64,000 bases of DNA from an uncultured Paracoccus sp. (GCF_945915435.1 NZ_CAMEFG010000002.1:62001-126000), one strand, 5' to 3'. Shown: positions 18,433 through 28,606, numbered from the stretch's first letter. The notes: generated by a model not told the origin, from the sequence alone. Made by a program: numbers and translations.

Positions 18433-19158
18433 ATGTCCATCGTCGTCCTCGACAATGTGAAAAAGAGTTTCGGCGCAGTCAAGGTTCTGCACGGCGTGTC
18501 CTTCTCGGTCGCGAAGGGGCAGGTCATGGCGCTGATCGGCGCCAGCGGCTCGGGCAAAAGCACCGCGCTGCGCTGCATCGACCGGCTGGAACAGATCGAC
18601 AGCGGCCGGATCGAGGTCTGCGGCCATCAGGTCGCCGACCCCGGCCTGGACCTGCGCAAGCTGCGGCTGGATGTCGGCATGGTTTTTCAGAGCTACAACC
18701 TGTTTCCGCATCTGACGATCGAGCAGAACATCATGCTGGGTCCGGTCTCGGTCAAGCGCATCCCCCGCCCCGAGGCGAAGGGGATCGCCGCCGAAGTGCT
18801 GGCCAAGGTCGGGCTGGCCGACAAGGTCACCGCCTATCCCGAGCAGCTTTCGGGCGGCCAGCAGCAGCGCGCCGCCATCGCGCGTTCCTTGGCGATGCAG
18901 CCCAAGGTGATGCTGTTCGACGAGGTGACCTCGGCCCTCGATCCCAAGCTGACCGGCGAGGTGCTGCGCGTCATCGAGGAACTGGCCCGGACCGGCATGA
19001 CCATGATCATGGTCACCCATGAGATGAACTTTGCCCGGCGCATCGCCGACAAGATCGTCTTCATGCACGAGGGCAAGGTGCATGAACAGGGCGGCCCCGA
19101 GATCCTGACCGCGCCCGCGACGCCTGAACTGCGCGATTTCGTTTCAAACGAGCTTTGA
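18433..19158 (+). CDS. Polar amino acid-type ABC transporter ATP-binding protein
   Basis: GASGSGKSTALRCI, LSGGQQQRAAIARSLAMQPKVMLFDEVTSALDP. Confidence 0.95.
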   Translation: MSIVVLDNVKKSFGAVKVLHGVSFSVAKGQVMALIGASGSGKSTALRCIDRLEQIDSGRIEVCGHQVADPGLDLRKLRLDVGMVFQSYNLFPHLTIEQNIMLGPVSVKRIPRPEAKGIAAEVLAKVGLADKVTAYPEQLSGGQQQRAAIARSLAMQPKVMLFDEVTSALDPKLTGEVLRVIEELARTGMTMIMVTHEMNFARRIADKIVFMHEGKVHEQGGPEILTAPATPELRDFVSNEL

Positions 19159-19205
19159 ATGCCCGGATGGGATCACCCGAGGGCACAACGGAGGAGGAGA
19201 AGAAC

Positions 19206-19997
19206 ATGAAGACCATCAGGAAGATGCTGGCCGCCGGCGCGGTGATGGCCGCGCTTGCGCCCGGCCTGGCCGTCGCGGATCAATATGCCGACATCATGGC
19301 CGCCGGCAAGATCCGGGTCGCCACGGACCTGGCGATCCCGCCCTCGGGCATGCTGGACGCCGATCTTCAGCCGACCGGCTCGGACGTCGAAACGGCCCAG
19401 CTTCTGGCTGCGGACTGGGGGCTGGAACTGGAATTCGTCGAAACGACCGGCGCGACGCGGATCCCGAACCTGCAAACCAACAAGGCGGATATCGCCATCT
19501 CGACCCTTTCGGTCACGCCGGAACGCGCCGAGGTCATCGACTTCTCGAAACCCTATGCCGCGCTGCGTTCGGTCGTCGGCGCCCCTGCCGCCGCGGAAAT
19601 TTCGGGTTGGGATGACGTTCAGGGCGTGGCGATCTCGGTCACGCGGGGCACGACGCAGGACACCCATCTGACGCCGCAGGCGGGCGAGCGCGGCTTCACC
19701 GTCACCCGCTATGACGACGATGCGACAATGGTCACCGCCGCCGTCAGCGGCCAGGCGCGGGCCGTCGCCACCTCGGAAACGCTGGTCAAGCAGATCGGCG
19801 AGCGCAATCCCCAACTGGCCTTCGAGCCGAAATTCACCATCGAGACCTTCGATCTTGCGATCGGGTTGCGCAAGAACGAACCGGAACTGAAGGCGAAACT
19901 GGATGAATGGGTCGAGACGAACCTGAAGAACGGCAAGCTGAACGAGATCTACGAGAAATATCACGGCACCCCGCTGCCCGAAGAGATGCTGCAATAA
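19206..19997 (+). CDS. Polar amino acid-type ABC transporter substrate-binding protein
   Basis: Signal peptide MKTIRKMLAAGAVMAALAPGLAVA; SBP_bac_3-like IRVATDLAIPPSGML...ISTLSVTPERAEVIDFSKPY. Confidence 0.92.
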   Translation: MKTIRKMLAAGAVMAALAPGLAVADQYADIMAAGKIRVATDLAIPPSGMLDADLQPTGSDVETAQLLAADWGLELEFVETTGATRIPNLQTNKADIAISTLSVTPERAEVIDFSKPYAALRSVVGAPAAAEISGWDDVQGVAISVTRGTTQDTHLTPQAGERGFTVTRYDDDATMVTAAVSGQARAVATSETLVKQIGERNPQLAFEPKFTIETFDLAIGLRKNEPELKAKLDEWVETNLKNGKLNEIYEKYHGTPLPEEMLQ

Positions 19998-20075
19998 CGG
20001 CAGCGCCGGGACCGGCTGGACAATCGGCGGCGGCGGATCCCCTGCCGCCGCCATTTCACGGGGCAGGGCTTTCGG

Positions 20076-20972
20076 ATGATCATCGTATTCGGTTCCATCA
20101 ATGTCGATCTGGTCGCGCGCGTCGCCGAAATCGCCCGGCCGGGCGAAACCGTGCTGGCGCCGGGCTATGATACCTTTTTCGGCGGCAAGGGGGCCAACCA
20201 GGCGGTGGCCGCCGCGCGCGCCTCGGATCGCGGCGTGATGATGGTGGGGGCGGTGGGCGACGATTCCTTCGGGCAGGGCTGTCTCGGCAACTTCGCCGCG
20301 CATGGTGTCGATACCGCCGCCGTCCATTGCGTGGATGCGCCGACCGGGCTGGCCTTCATCTCGGTCGATCGGGGCGGGGAAAACGCGATCACCGTCGCCA
20401 GCGGGGCAAATGGCCTGATCTCGGCGCAATGGCTGGACGGGCTGGTTATCGACGCCAGCACCATCTGCGTCATGCAGATGGAAGTCAGCCTTGCGGAAAA
20501 CCTGTCCTGTGCCCGGCGGGTTCGGGCGGCGGGCGGCAAGGTGATCCTGAACTTCGCCCCCGCAGGTCCGGCCAATGATCCGCAGGGGGTGGACGAGTTG
20601 TTGCAACTGATCGACATTCTGGTGGTGAACGAGCCGGAATCGGAAGCGATTGGCCGTCACGTTCTGCCCGATTCGGGAACGCCGGCCGAAATGGCGCGCA
20701 GGATCGGGTGCGACCTGATCCTGACGCGGGGTGCGTCAGGGGTCGATCTGCATGGGGCGGACGGCAGCTTTCTGCATGAAGGCGCCCCGCCCATCGCGGT
20801 CATCGACACGACCGGCGCCGGGGACACCTTTGTCGGCGCCCTTGCCGCTGCGCTGGATGGGGCGGCGTCTCTGCCACAGGCCGTTGCGACGGCAACCCGG
20901 GCAGCCTCGCAGGCCTGCACCTGGAACGGCGCGCAACCCGCCCCGAACCGCGGCAGGCAACCGGATCCGTGA
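20076..20972 (+). CDS. Ribokinase family (PfkB) carbohydrate kinase
   Basis: FGSINVDLVARV, GGKGANQAVAAARA and DTTGAGDTFVGALAAAL. Confidence 0.92.
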   Translation: MIIVFGSINVDLVARVAEIARPGETVLAPGYDTFFGGKGANQAVAAARASDRGVMMVGAVGDDSFGQGCLGNFAAHGVDTAAVHCVDAPTGLAFISVDRGGENAITVASGANGLISAQWLDGLVIDASTICVMQMEVSLAENLSCARRVRAAGGKVILNFAPAGPANDPQGVDELLQLIDILVVNEPESEAIGRHVLPDSGTPAEMARRIGCDLILTRGASGVDLHGADGSFLHEGAPPIAVIDTTGAGDTFVGALAAALDGAASLPQAVATATRAASQACTWNGAQPAPNRGRQPDP

Positions 20973-21144
20973 TGCGCGCCATGCTATTCGCCGTCGGGTT
21001 GGTCGAGAGTTGGGCAGCGCGCCATCTCAAGCGGCGCGCGTCCTGCGCGAGGTTGGGTTAAGGACATGTCGCCTTGCCGCCCATGCGCCCTGAGACGGTG
21101 CGGGCGATGCCGGGCAGGTCGCCCATGCCACTCTGCCAGGACGG

Positions 21145-21169
21145 AAAAAAGGGCCGCGAGGCCCTTTTT
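21145..21169. terminator. Rho-independent terminator, likely bidirectional
   Basis: aaaaaGGGCC-gcga-GGCCCttttt hairpin between convergent ribokinase (+) and nitroreductase (-). Confidence 0.85.
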
Positions 21170-21175
21170 CGCATG

Positions 21176-21778
21176 TCATTTCCCAAGCGTGATGAACCGC
21201 TCGGCGTCGCCGATGAAGGTCTTTGGCGGTATTTCGGCCTCGTTTGAACCGAAGGGCATCTGTGCGATCAGCTTCCAGCCTGTGGGCACGCCGAAAGCCT
21301 GCGCCAGGACATCGTCGGCAATCGGGCTGTAATGCTGCAAGCTGGCACCGATCCCCACCTCGGCCAGCGCGGTCCAGACGGCAAGCTGCGCCATTCCCGC
21401 CGAATTGCCCGAAAAGCCCGGAAATGCATCGGCGTAAAGCGGAAACTTCTCTTGCAGGTTCCTGATCGTGTCCTGATCCTCGTAGAACAGCACGGTGCCC
21501 ACGCCTGCCGCGAAGCCTTTCATCTTTGCCTCGGTCGAGGCGAAGGCATCCGCGGGCACGATCCTGCGCAGCTCCGCCTCGATCAGCGACCAGGCTTTTT
21601 CGCTGTCCTCACCGAACAGAATGACGGCCCGCGAACTTTGCGAATTGAAGGAGGACGGCGACAGGCGGACGGCCTGCCTGATCAGGTTTTCGACCTCGTC
21701 ACGGGTCAGGGGGATGGATTTGCCAAGGGCATATTGGGTCCGCCGCTTGGCGAGCAGTTCGATTGTTTGACTGGTCAT
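21176..21778 (-). CDS. Nitroreductase family protein
   Basis: MTSQTIELLAKRRTQYALGKSIPLTRDEVENLIRQAVRLSPSSFNSQSSRAVILFG. Start taken at the internal Met, not the 412-aa ORF start. Confidence 0.88.
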   Translation of the reverse strand: MTSQTIELLAKRRTQYALGKSIPLTRDEVENLIRQAVRLSPSSFNSQSSRAVILFGEDSEKAWSLIEAELRRIVPADAFASTEAKMKGFAAGVGTVLFYEDQDTIRNLQEKFPLYADAFPGFSGNSAGMAQLAVWTALAEVGIGASLQHYSPIADDVLAQAFGVPTGWKLIAQMPFGSNEAEIPPKTFIGDAERFITLGK

Positions 21779-21903
21779 TCGGATAGGCTTCCAGGCTTCA
21801 GAAAAAATGCGAGAACATTCGTGCGGGACGTATCTGCGCCCCATCGCGGCAAGCCGCAACCCCCTGCCTTGCCGCCATGAGCGGTCATCTTGCCGTCCGC
21901 CGT

Positions 21904-22404
21904 TCAGCGGCTTTGGGTGTCCACCGGATATGCGGTCGTGAACTTCATCCGCTCCATCGCGAAATGCGAGGTCACGTTCTTGATCGTGATCGTCTCGGTC
22001 AGGCGCTTGTAGAAGGCGTCGAAGGCCGCCATGTTCGCCACGGCGATGCGCAGCAGGTAGTCCATCTCTCCGGCCATGCGATAGACCTCCATGATCTCGG
22101 GGAAAGAGGCGGCGACGGCGGCGAAGCGCGCGCGCCACCGGGCCGAGTGATCGGGGGCCTCGATGCCGACGAAGACGGTCAGGCCGAAGCCCAGCCTGTC
22201 GGGATCGGCCAGCGCGACGCGGCCGGTCAGCACGCCGCTTTTCTGCAACCTCTGGATCCGTTTCCAGCAGGGGGTTTGCGACAGGCCGACCTTGTCCGAG
22301 ATCTGCGCGACGGGCAGGGTCGCGTCGCGCATCAGTTCGGCCACGATCTTGCGGTCGATCAGATCGAGTGTGTCCATCGGGCTTTCCTCTTCCGCGGTCG
22401 TCAT
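21904..22404 (-). CDS. Lrp/AsnC family transcriptional regulator
   Basis: LDLIDRKIVAELMRDATLPVAQISDKVGLSQTPCWKRIQRLQKSGVLTGRVALADPDRLG. Start could also be 22377. Confidence 0.92.
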   Translation of the reverse strand: MTTAEEESPMDTLDLIDRKIVAELMRDATLPVAQISDKVGLSQTPCWKRIQRLQKSGVLTGRVALADPDRLGFGLTVFVGIEAPDHSARWRARFAAVAASFPEIMEVYRMAGEMDYLLRIAVANMAAFDAFYKRLTETITIKNVTSHFAMERMKFTTAYPVDTQSR

Positions 22405-22432
22405 CCTTCGGCACCCCCGATCGGCCAAGGGG

Positions 22433-23212
22433 CTAGCGGGCGAAGATCGCATCGAGGATCCCGGTCTCGATGGCGGCCAGTTCGGCGCTGCCCCGCGTGG
22501 TGGGACCTGCGCGCAGGATGCGGGTTTCGGTCAGGATGCCGCCTTGCCCCAGCACGATGACGCGGTCCGACAGGGCCACCGCCTCGGCCACGTCATGCGT
22601 GACCAGGATCGCGGTGAACCCGGCGCGGTCGTGCATGTCGCGGATCAGGTTCTGCATGGTCAGCCGCGTCAGCGCGTCCAGCGCGCCAAGCGGCTCGTCC
22701 AGAAGCAGCAGGCCCGGATGGCTGACCAGCGCGCGGGCCAGCGCGGCGCGCTGGCGCTGGCCGCCCGAAAGCTGCGCGGGCCAGAAGCCCGCCTTGTCGG
22801 CAAGCTGGACCTGCTCCAGCGCCTCGGCCACGGCCCGAGGGTCGGGACCGCGCGGCAGGCCGATGGCGACGTTTTCGGCGACCGAGGCCCAGGGCAGCAG
22901 GCGCGGCTCCTGGAACATGATGCGCAGGTGGTCGCCCGCCTCATGCGCGGGCAGGCCGCCAACGGTGACGCTGCCCGAGGTGGGCCGATCCAGCCCCGCG
23001 ACCAGGCGCAGCAGCGTGGACTTGCCGCAGCCGCTCTTGCCGACGATGGACAGGAACTCGCCCGGCGCCACGTCCAGGTCAAGGTTCACCAGCACGCGCT
23101 GGCCGCCGAAGCTGCGGCCAAGGTTGCGGATGGCGATTTCCACGCCCTCGGGCGCGTGGCGCAGCATGGGCGGGGTCGGGACGCCATGGGCGGCAAGGTC
23201 AGGCATTTGCAT
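22433..23212 (-). CDS. ssuB: Aliphatic sulfonate ABC transporter ATP-binding protein
   Basis: GKSGCGKSTLLRLVAGLDRPTSG, MFQEPRLLPWASV, LSGGQRQRAALARAL. Operon context with ssuC/A/E/D. Confidence 0.88.
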   Translation of the reverse strand: MQMPDLAAHGVPTPPMLRHAPEGVEIAIRNLGRSFGGQRVLVNLDLDVAPGEFLSIVGKSGCGKSTLLRLVAGLDRPTSGSVTVGGLPAHEAGDHLRIMFQEPRLLPWASVAENVAIGLPRGPDPRAVAEALEQVQLADKAGFWPAQLSGGQRQRAALARALVSHPGLLLLDEPLGALDALTRLTMQNLIRDMHDRAGFTAILVTHDVAEAVALSDRVIVLGQGGILTETRILRAGPTTRGSAELAAIETGILDAIFAR

Positions 23213-24020
23213 AGGCGGGGCTCCATTTCAGGGCGCGGCGTTCCAGCGCGCGGGTCAGCGTGTCGGCCAGCTTGCCAAGCGCCGCGTAAAGCAGGATCGA
23301 CAGCACCACGACGTCCAGCACCATGAATTCGCGCGCCTTCATCGCCATGTAGCCAAGCCCGGACGAGGCCGAGAGCGTTTCGGCCACGATCAGCGTCAGC
23401 CACATGATCCCCAGCCCATAGCGCAGCCCGACGAAGATCGAGGGCAGCGCGCCCGGCAGCACCACGCGGAAGAACAGCCTGCGCCCGTTCATGCCATAGG
23501 CGCGGCCCATCTCGATCAATTGCGGATCGACGTTGCGGATGCCGTGCAGCGTGTTCAGGTAGATCGGGAAGAACACGCCAAGCGCGACCAGGAACAGCTT
23601 CGCGCCCTCGCCGATGCCGAACCACAGGATGACCAGCGGGATCAGCGCCAGGTGCGGGATGTTGCGGACCATTTGCAGGGTGCTGTCGGTCAGCGTCTCG
23701 GACAGGCGCGAAACGCCGTTGGCGACGCCCAGCAGGAAACCGATGCCGCCGCCGATCAGCAGCCCGGCCAGCGCGCGGGCCGCCGAGACGCCCAGATGGG
23801 TGAACAGCTCGCCCGTCAGCATCATCTGCACCGCCGTCGCCAGGATGACCGAGGGGCGGGGCATCACCGTTTCGCGCACCAGCCCGGTGGCCCCGGCGAT
23901 TTCCCACAGGATCAGGATGGCGGCGGGCACGGCATAGGGCAGCAGCGCCTGCAAGGGCGGCAGGCCGGGGCGCCAGCCGGCGCGGGTTCGCGCGGGCTTG
24001 ATTGTGTCTGTCAGGCTCAT
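23199..24020 (-). CDS. ssuC: Aliphatic sulfonate ABC transporter permease
   Basis: Binding-protein-dependent permease (EMGRAYGMNGRRLFFRVVLPGALPSIFVGLRYGLGIMWLTLIVAET). Context. Confidence 0.88.
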   Translation of the reverse strand: MSLTDTIKPARTRAGWRPGLPPLQALLPYAVPAAILILWEIAGATGLVRETVMPRPSVILATAVQMMLTGELFTHLGVSAARALAGLLIGGGIGFLLGVANGVSRLSETLTDSTLQMVRNIPHLALIPLVILWFGIGEGAKLFLVALGVFFPIYLNTLHGIRNVDPQLIEMGRAYGMNGRRLFFRVVLPGALPSIFVGLRYGLGIMWLTLIVAETLSASSGLGYMAMKAREFMVLDVVVLSILLYAALGKLADTLTRALERRALKWSPAYANA

Positions 24021-24031
24021 CTCGTCCTCCT

Positions 24032-24997
24032 TCAGCTTGCGGTTTGCGGGGTCCAGACCGCCGCGGCGATGTCCAGACGGCGCGGGATGATGCCCAGGTC
24101 GAAGAATTCGTCCGCGATGCCCTGCTCATAGGTGACATGTCGCGGTTCGATCAGGCCGACGCGGCCCAGGTCGGCTTCCTTGCGGGTCAGGGCGCGTTCC
24201 ATCACCGCCTCGGACAGGCCGGTTTCCTGCGCGAAGGTCCTGATGGTGCCGGGCAGGTCGGCCTGGCCTTGCTGGCCCACCTGGCGCACCAGCCCGATCA
24301 GTTGCGCGATCAACTCGGGGTTCTGCCTGGCATAGTCGCCATTGGCGGAATAGAAGCTGAATTCCGGCTCCAGCGCCTCGGTGGTGGACAGGACGCGGGT
24401 GTTCGGGCGGTCCTCGGCCATCGCGAAATAGGGGTCCCAGATCGTCCAGGCGCCGATCACGCCCGCGTCGAAGGCGGCGATGGCGTCGGGTGGGGACAGG
24501 TCCTGCGCCCGGATGTCGTCCAGCGTCAGCCCGGCCTCGCGCAGCAGCTTGATGGTGGCGTAATGGGCCGAACTGCCGCGCTTGAAGGCGATGGTCTGGC
24601 CCTTCAGTTCCTCGACCGACTGAAGCGGCGAATCCTTGGGCACCAGGATCGCATGCCCCTCGCGCGAGCCCTGGCTGGCGCCGACAAAGACCAGGTTGCC
24701 GCGCGCGGCATGGGCGAAGATCGGCGGCACGTTGCCGGTATAGCCGAAGTCCAGCGCATTGGCCGACAGCGCCTCCAGCAGCGGCGGACCCGAGGTGAAT
24801 TCGGACCAACTGACCCGGATGCCCTGTCCTTCCAGCGCCTGTTCGAAAGCGCCCGATCCCTTGACGAGGCCAAGCAGCCCGCCTTTCTGCCAGCCGACGC
24901 GCAGGGTTCTGGCAGGGGATGCGCGCAGGATGGCCGGGGCGGCGAGGGCGCTCAGCCCCAGACCGATGGCGGCGCGGCGGGAAAATGTCGTTGTCAT
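24032..24997 (-). CDS. ssuA: Aliphatic sulfonate ABC transporter substrate-binding protein
   Basis: Tat-like MTTTFSRRAAIGLGLSALAAPAILRASPARTLRVGWQKGGLLGLVKG. Start at the internal Met. Confidence 0.88.
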   Translation of the reverse strand: MTTTFSRRAAIGLGLSALAAPAILRASPARTLRVGWQKGGLLGLVKGSGAFEQALEGQGIRVSWSEFTSGPPLLEALSANALDFGYTGNVPPIFAHAARGNLVFVGASQGSREGHAILVPKDSPLQSVEELKGQTIAFKRGSSAHYATIKLLREAGLTLDDIRAQDLSPPDAIAAFDAGVIGAWTIWDPYFAMAEDRPNTRVLSTTEALEPEFSFYSANGDYARQNPELIAQLIGLVRQVGQQGQADLPGTIRTFAQETGLSEAVMERALTRKEADLGRVGLIEPRHVTYEQGIADEFFDLGIIPRRLDIAAAVWTPQTAS

Positions 24998-25007
24998 GTC
25001 GGTCCTC

Positions 25008-25592
25008 TCAGAATGCTTGCAGCAGCGGGGCCGGTTCGGCCTCGGGCTGGGGGATGGTGTAGGGGGCAAGGAAGGGTGCGAACTGGTTCACGGCCCGCAC
25101 CAGCCGCAGCCGCGCGGCATCGTCGACCAGTTGTCCGCCGACGAATTCACGCTGGGCCACATAGACGCCGGTGGCCAGCGCCTGCGCCTCGAAGAAGGCG
25201 AGCAGGGGGCGAAGCTGATGCTCGATCACCAGCGCGTGCCGGTCGCCGCCGCCGGTCGCGGCCAGCAGCACCGGCTTGCCCGCCAGCATGTCGGGGTCCA
25301 GCAGGTCGAAGAGATGCTTGAACAGCCCCGCATAGCTGCCCTTGTGGACGGGACTTGCGACGACCATCGCATCGGCGCGGATCAGCGCGGTGACATGGGC
25401 CAGCGCCTCGGGTTCGAGATCGCCCAGATGCCGGGCGTGACCCAGCGAGGGGCCGAGATCGGCAAGGTCGAAGACATGGCCCGCCGCGCCGAAGCGGGTG
25501 GTGGCCAGATCGACGGCGGCCTCGACCAGCGCGCGGCTGCGCGAGGGCGCGTTGAAGCTGCCGGCAAAGCCGGTGATGGTCAGGGTGGTCAT
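25008..25592 (-). CDS. ssuE: NADPH-dependent FMN reductase (SsuE/MsuE family)
   Basis: ITGFAGSFNAPSRSRALVEAA...ADAMVVASPVHKGSYAGLFKHLFDLLDPDMLAGKPVLLAATGGGDRHAL. Confidence 0.88.
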   Translation of the reverse strand: MTTLTITGFAGSFNAPSRSRALVEAAVDLATTRFGAAGHVFDLADLGPSLGHARHLGDLEPEALAHVTALIRADAMVVASPVHKGSYAGLFKHLFDLLDPDMLAGKPVLLAATGGGDRHALVIEHQLRPLLAFFEAQALATGVYVAQREFVGGQLVDDAARLRLVRAVNQFAPFLAPYTIPQPEAEPAPLLQAF

Positions 25593-25613
25593 CGTGATCT
25601 CCTGTCGTTCGTG

Positions 25614-27050
25614 TCAGGACGGTTGGGCGGTCCGTTCCGAAGCCGCGGGCCGCAGGATGGACGCCAGCATGGCGTGGCGGGCGATCTGGCGGGCGATTTC
25701 CCGCGATTGCGAGGCGCATTCGGGCGCCCCGGTCAGCTCGCCCAGATGGCCGCGCGCCAAGGGGCCGGCGATCAGGATGCGGTCGCTTTCGCGTCCCTGC
25801 GCATCCACCGCCTTGCAGATCGCCGTGGTGGCGAGGCCAAGCCCCAGCGGGCAGGGCGCGATCAGCCCCAGCCGGGCCAGCGCGCCAAGCGCCGGGTTGG
25901 CGGCGATACATCGGTCCTGCGCCGGGCCGGTGGTCAGGATCAGGCGGTCGAAATGGCCGACCCGCACCTGCGGCTGGCTGCGCGGACGCCAATGCGCCTC
26001 GATCCGGCCTTCGTGCAGCCGGGCCGAGACCAGACGCCCGGCGGCGAAGTGCAGCCGGCCCTCGGCGCTCATCCGGTCCAGCGCTGCCTCGGTCTGGGGC
26101 GCGAGGCGATAGCGATGCACGTCCCACCACACCCGCAGGTGCCGCAGGAAGCGCCGTTGCGCGTCCGGGTCCAGCGCCGCCCAGATCTGCGGCGCCTGTG
26201 CGCGCAGCCGCCAGAAGGTCGCATGCCAGCTTTCGCCGCGCGCCTGATCGTCCACGATGGCGTGGCGCACCCGGCGCAGCAGATCGGAAACCCGATGCGA
26301 GGGCGGGTCGGTGAAATCGGCCTCGCTGCCCTGACCGCCGCCTTGCCCGCGCGGGCGCAGGCCACGGCGCGACAGGCAGGTGACCCGCCCGCGATGCCCT
26401 TGCCGGTCCAGCGTGGCGATCGCGTCGGCGGCGGACAGCCCCGAACCGAGGATCAGCACGTTGGCACCCGGCGGCACCTCGGCCAGCCGCCCGGCATCGC
26501 CGGGATCGGCGATCAGCGTGCCGCTGTCCGCCAGTCCCGTCACCGGGGCGGGCAGGGCAGGGGCCGGATGGCCCGTTGCCAGCACCAGCAGGTCGGCGCG
26601 GATCTCGCGACCGTCCGACAGCTTCAGCCACAGCCCGCCGCCTCCGCCGCGCTGGGTATCGACGACCCGCGCGCGGATATGGCGGACCGCGCCCGAGGCC
26701 AGATGCGGCGCCAGCCGTTCGGCCACATAGCGCCCGAACAACGCGCGCTGGACATGGATATCGCCGTTCGGCGCTACTGCCTCGGGGTCCGCCGCGTCCG
26801 GATTGTCCGCCAACCAGTCGCTGAAATCGGCGCAATTGTCGGGGTCGATGGACATCCGATGCGCGGGCACGTTCAGGCGATGGGTGGGGTCGGGGGCCGA
26901 ATAGGCCAGCCCCCGGCCCAGATCGGCGCGCGGCTCGATCACCGTCAGCCGGGCGGCAAGCCGCATCCGGGCCAGTTGCCAGGCCAGCGAGGCGCCGGTG
27001 AAGCCACCGCCGACGATGACCACGCGCAGGGGGTGCCGGATCGCATTCAT
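25614..27050 (-). CDS. FAD/NAD(P)-binding protein (NAD_binding_9-type flavoprotein)
   Basis: VVIVGGGFTGASLAWQLARM...ADLGRGLAYSAPDPTHRLNVPAHRMSIDPD...LVLATGHPAPALPA. Start at internal Met 27050. Confidence 0.85.
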   Translation of the reverse strand: MNAIRHPLRVVIVGGGFTGASLAWQLARMRLAARLTVIEPRADLGRGLAYSAPDPTHRLNVPAHRMSIDPDNCADFSDWLADNPDAADPEAVAPNGDIHVQRALFGRYVAERLAPHLASGAVRHIRARVVDTQRGGGGGLWLKLSDGREIRADLLVLATGHPAPALPAPVTGLADSGTLIADPGDAGRLAEVPPGANVLILGSGLSAADAIATLDRQGHRGRVTCLSRRGLRPRGQGGGQGSEADFTDPPSHRVSDLLRRVRHAIVDDQARGESWHATFWRLRAQAPQIWAALDPDAQRRFLRHLRVWWDVHRYRLAPQTEAALDRMSAEGRLHFAAGRLVSARLHEGRIEAHWRPRSQPQVRVGHFDRLILTTGPAQDRCIAANPALGALARLGLIAPCPLGLGLATTAICKAVDAQGRESDRILIAGPLARGHLGELTGAPECASQSREIARQIARHAMLASILRPAASERTAQPS

Positions 27051-27054
27051 CGCC

Positions 27055-28239
27055 CTATCCCCCCGCAAGGGCCAGTTGGGGACGGGCGGCGGGGCGATAG
27101 TCGTTGCCCACCGTCTCGCCGAAGGGGCCGTTGTGCAGCGGAACCTGATCCTGCGGCAGAGGGTGGTCCAGCGGCAGCAGGGGCAGGACACGCTCGCCGA
27201 AGCTATAGGCTTCCTCCAGATGCGGGTAGCCCGACAGGATGAAGCTGTCGATGCCGATGCGGCGGTATTCGTCGATCCGCTCGGCCACGGTTTCGGCGTC
27301 GCCGACCAGCGCCGTGCCCGCACCGCCGCGCACCAGCCCCACGCCTGCCCAGAGGTTCGGACTGATCTCAAGCTTGTCGCGGCGCCCGCCATGCAGCGCC
27401 GCCATGCGTGCCTGTCCCACGGAATCCATGCGCAGGAAGTTTTCCTGCGCCCGCGCGATGGTGGCGTCGTCCAGGCGGCTGATGAGTTGCTCGGCAGCTT
27501 GCCAGGCCTCGGCATTGGTGTCGCGGACGATCACATGCAGGCGGATGCCGAAGCTGACCTCGCGGCCCTCGGCCTCGGCCAGGCGGCGGACCGATTCGAT
27601 CTTGTCCCGGACCTGCGCCGGAGGCTCGCCCCAGGTCAGGTATTTGTCGATCTGCCGCGCCGCCACCGCGTTCGCGGCATCCGAGGAACCCCCGAAATAC
27701 AGCGGCGGGCCGTTTTTCTGGAAAGGATGGAACAGCAGCTTGCCGTCCTCGATCCGCAGGTGGCGGCCTGCGTGGTTGACCGTCTCGCCCGCCAGCAGGG
27801 CCTTGTAGACGTTCAGGAATTCCTCGGTCACTTCGTAGCGCTCGGCATGGGACAGGTGGATGCCGTCGCCCGCGTTCTCGACCGGATCGCCGCCGGTGAC
27901 GACGTTGATCAGCAGCCGCCCGTTCGACAGCCGGTCCAGCGTCGCGGTCATCCGCGCGGCCAGCGTCGGCGATTGCAGGCCGGGCCGCACCGCGACCAGG
28001 AAGCGCAGCCTTTCCGTCTGCGAGGCCAGCGCGGCGGCGGTCACCCAGCTATCTTCGCAACTGCGGCCGGTGGGCAGCAGCACGCCGTAATAGCCAAGCG
28101 AATCGGCGGCCTGCGCGATCTGGCGCAGATAGGGCAGGTTCACCGCCCGCCCGCCTTCCGACGTGCCCAGATAGCGGCTGTCGCCATGCGTGGGCAGGAA
28201 CCACAGGACGCGGATCTTTTCGGGGGTTGGGATGCTCAT
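27055..28239 (-). CDS. ssuD: FMNH2-dependent alkanesulfonate monooxygenase (LLM family)
   Basis: [55 protein letters not shown]...[19 protein letters not shown]. Confidence 0.93.
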   Translation of the reverse strand: MSIPTPEKIRVLWFLPTHGDSRYLGTSEGGRAVNLPYLRQIAQAADSLGYYGVLLPTGRSCEDSWVTAAALASQTERLRFLVAVRPGLQSPTLAARMTATLDRLSNGRLLINVVTGGDPVENAGDGIHLSHAERYEVTEEFLNVYKALLAGETVNHAGRHLRIEDGKLLFHPFQKNGPPLYFGGSSDAANAVAARQIDKYLTWGEPPAQVRDKIESVRRLAEAEGREVSFGIRLHVIVRDTNAEAWQAAEQLISRLDDATIARAQENFLRMDSVGQARMAALHGGRRDKLEISPNLWAGVGLVRGGAGTALVGDAETVAERIDEYRRIGIDSFILSGYPHLEEAYSFGERVLPLLPLDHPLPQDQVPLHNGPFGETVGNDYRPAARPQLALAGG

Positions 28240-28606
28240 GTGCCGTCCTTTCCTGTTCGGGGCCGTCTGCGCGGCCCGCCATTCGTCATGCGGGAAAGAA
28301 AACATCAAAACACGACCGAGTATATAGTGATTAAGCGAAACAAGGAAATCAGGGCAGGATTCCCCCCTTTGCGTGCCTGTTGGAGAAGCAGTTTCCTGCC
28401 GCTTGCCCGAATCCAGAGATAATATTTCCATTGCCCTGCGTGGAAAGCCGGGTGGCGGGGGCGAATCGACCCTCTTGCCTGCCATCGCCTGCGAACCGTT
28501 TCGCGGTGCGGGTGGCTTGCCGACGGATGCGCGGATTGCGCCCGATCATCGCGGGCGCGGCCCGCAGCATCTGGCGCGGGCGCAGGTTGCGGCTTATGCA
28601 ACCCAT

